Below, one piece after another: positions 33,885 through 34,297 of a DNA stretch of 34,297 bases (position 1 is its first letter; each line of letters opens with the position of its first letter). The translations under genes and the position numbers were made by a program. Under the pieces are notes generated by a model. The model saw only the letters and a list, made by a program, of their open reading frames with translations, was not told the origin of the DNA and made no database searches. The stretch comes from Phormidium sp. FACHB-1136 (GTDB lineage Bacteria; Cyanobacteriota; Cyanobacteriia; Phormidesmidales; Phormidesmidaceae), in contig NZ_JACJRS010000057.1 in assembly GCF_014697375.1 (NCBI RefSeq), positions 1-34,297 of the forward strand, read 5' to 3'.

Positions 33885-34041
33885 AAATCTTCTGGGCGGT
33901 AGAAAGAATTTCTTGGCGACGAACCCAGTTTTGACTGCGTTCAATGGCTCGCTTGCTAATCAAGTCAACTTTTCTTCCTAGAATAGATTCAAGTTCTTGC
34001 TGAATTTTAATATGCTCTAGGGCACCTCGAAAAATACTGAA
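33868..34041 (-). pseudogene. mntA: 3' remnant of the mntA-like antitoxin gene
   Basis: The frame reads FSIFRGALEHIKIQQELESI, then LGRKVDLISKRAIERSQNW, and ends RRQEILSTAQKIYAQQS-stop at 33868. This is the C-terminal part of MntA-type nucleotidyltransferases, with the VDLIS/KRAIE motif. The N-terminal half with the GSxxRG nucleotide-binding motif is missing: sense ends near 34041, and an in-frame TGA lies just beyond at 34051-34053. The gap coincides with the presumed left end of the IS5-like element. Confidence 0.6.
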
Positions 34042-34297
34042 GGCACTGTCTCACAATGAGACTCATGTCGAAATCTAGATTCCTGAAATATTTGCTAATA
34101 GCCCAATATTTGATCATTAGTATTTTGATTCTTAAAGAGATAGTCGATAGACACGAAAAGATGAGATCATAGACAGTATAAATTACTCACTTCTCATCAG
34201 GACTATGGGACAAAAAGGATTCTGGGACTTTGAGGAACGCCAGCAGGAATTGCTCAACAAAAATAAAACCTTAAAATATCTCAATGACATTATTCCT
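34042..34297 (+). mobile_element. Left part of an IS5-like insertion sequence (runs off the window)
   Basis: The boundary is inferred: mntA sense stops at 34041, directly before GGCACTGTCTCAC, which includes the perfect dyad GTCTCA-CAA-TGAGAC at 34048-34062. The element's transposase gene begins at 34205. The other end is outside the window, so terminal repeats and target duplication cannot be checked. Confidence 0.5.
34205..34297 (+). CDS. IS5-family transposase, N-terminal part (partial)
   Basis: 31 codons are visible: MGQKGFWDFEERQQELLNKN, then KTLKYLNDIIP, cut by the window end. The opening 'GQxGFWDxEERxxxL' is typical of the IS5-group (IS5 subgroup) transposases with a DUF772-like N-terminus. 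Nothing can be said about catalytic residues. Confidence 0.65.
   Translation, partial: MGQKGFWDFEERQQELLNKNKTLKYLNDIIP

Overview
The window is from a cyanobacterium, probably a GC-rich filamentous Leptolyngbya- or Nodosilinea-like lineage; that placement is inferred. Evidence is the cyanobacterial ClpP form, a tandem-domain QueD, a DUF2227 protein, a DUF7219 small protein, a TerC protein, an Uma2 nuclease, UPF0175/DUF3368 and HepT/MntA-type modules, and HIP1 octamers (GCGATCGC, for example near 16278, 23976 and 24915).

Layout. 1-665: 3' end of an MscS-family channel gene. 735-1316 (-): Uma2 nuclease. 1499-5626: two TAP-like secreted alpha/beta hydrolases, separated by a small inverted DUF4926 gene and a remnant of its upstream partner. 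6247-9252: P-type ATPase with Na+/K+-ATPase-like signatures. 9480-25472 (-): a 16-kb, five-gene, tightly packed operon encoding a trypsin-like protease and four very large proteins (1133, 1130, 1916 and 649 aa) with no function I can assign. 25473-26840: AT-rich spacer with a tandem palindromic repeat, then decayed IS4-like and IS5-like transposase genes. 26965-32247: conserved cyanobacterial genes (DUF7219, TerC, an uncharacterised protein, ClpP, QueD, a pentapeptide-repeat protein, DUF2227).

32441-34297 is the second highlight. A tRNA-Val(UAC) gene is followed 12 bp later by a transposon end: TGTACA plus five TnsB-type repeats, arranged like the left end of a type V-K CRISPR-associated transposon (CAST). 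Just inside that end, on the minus strand, is a shortened CRISPR-repeat-like element ending in GTTGAAAG, followed by a spacer with 14 nt identical to the tRNA-Val anticodon arm. The matched protospacer has a GTA PAM and lies 63 bp from the insertion point, as expected for Cas12k-guided homing. No cas12k, tnsB, tnsC or tniQ is visible. The DNA inside the end instead holds toxin-antitoxin genes, one truncated by a small inverted-repeat element and one by an IS5-like insertion that runs off the window.

The two most unusual things are (a) the five-gene giant-protein operon with its protease, a candidate uncharacterised system, and (b) the CAST end with its self-contained homing guide. All family assignments come from reading the sequence; no database search was run.
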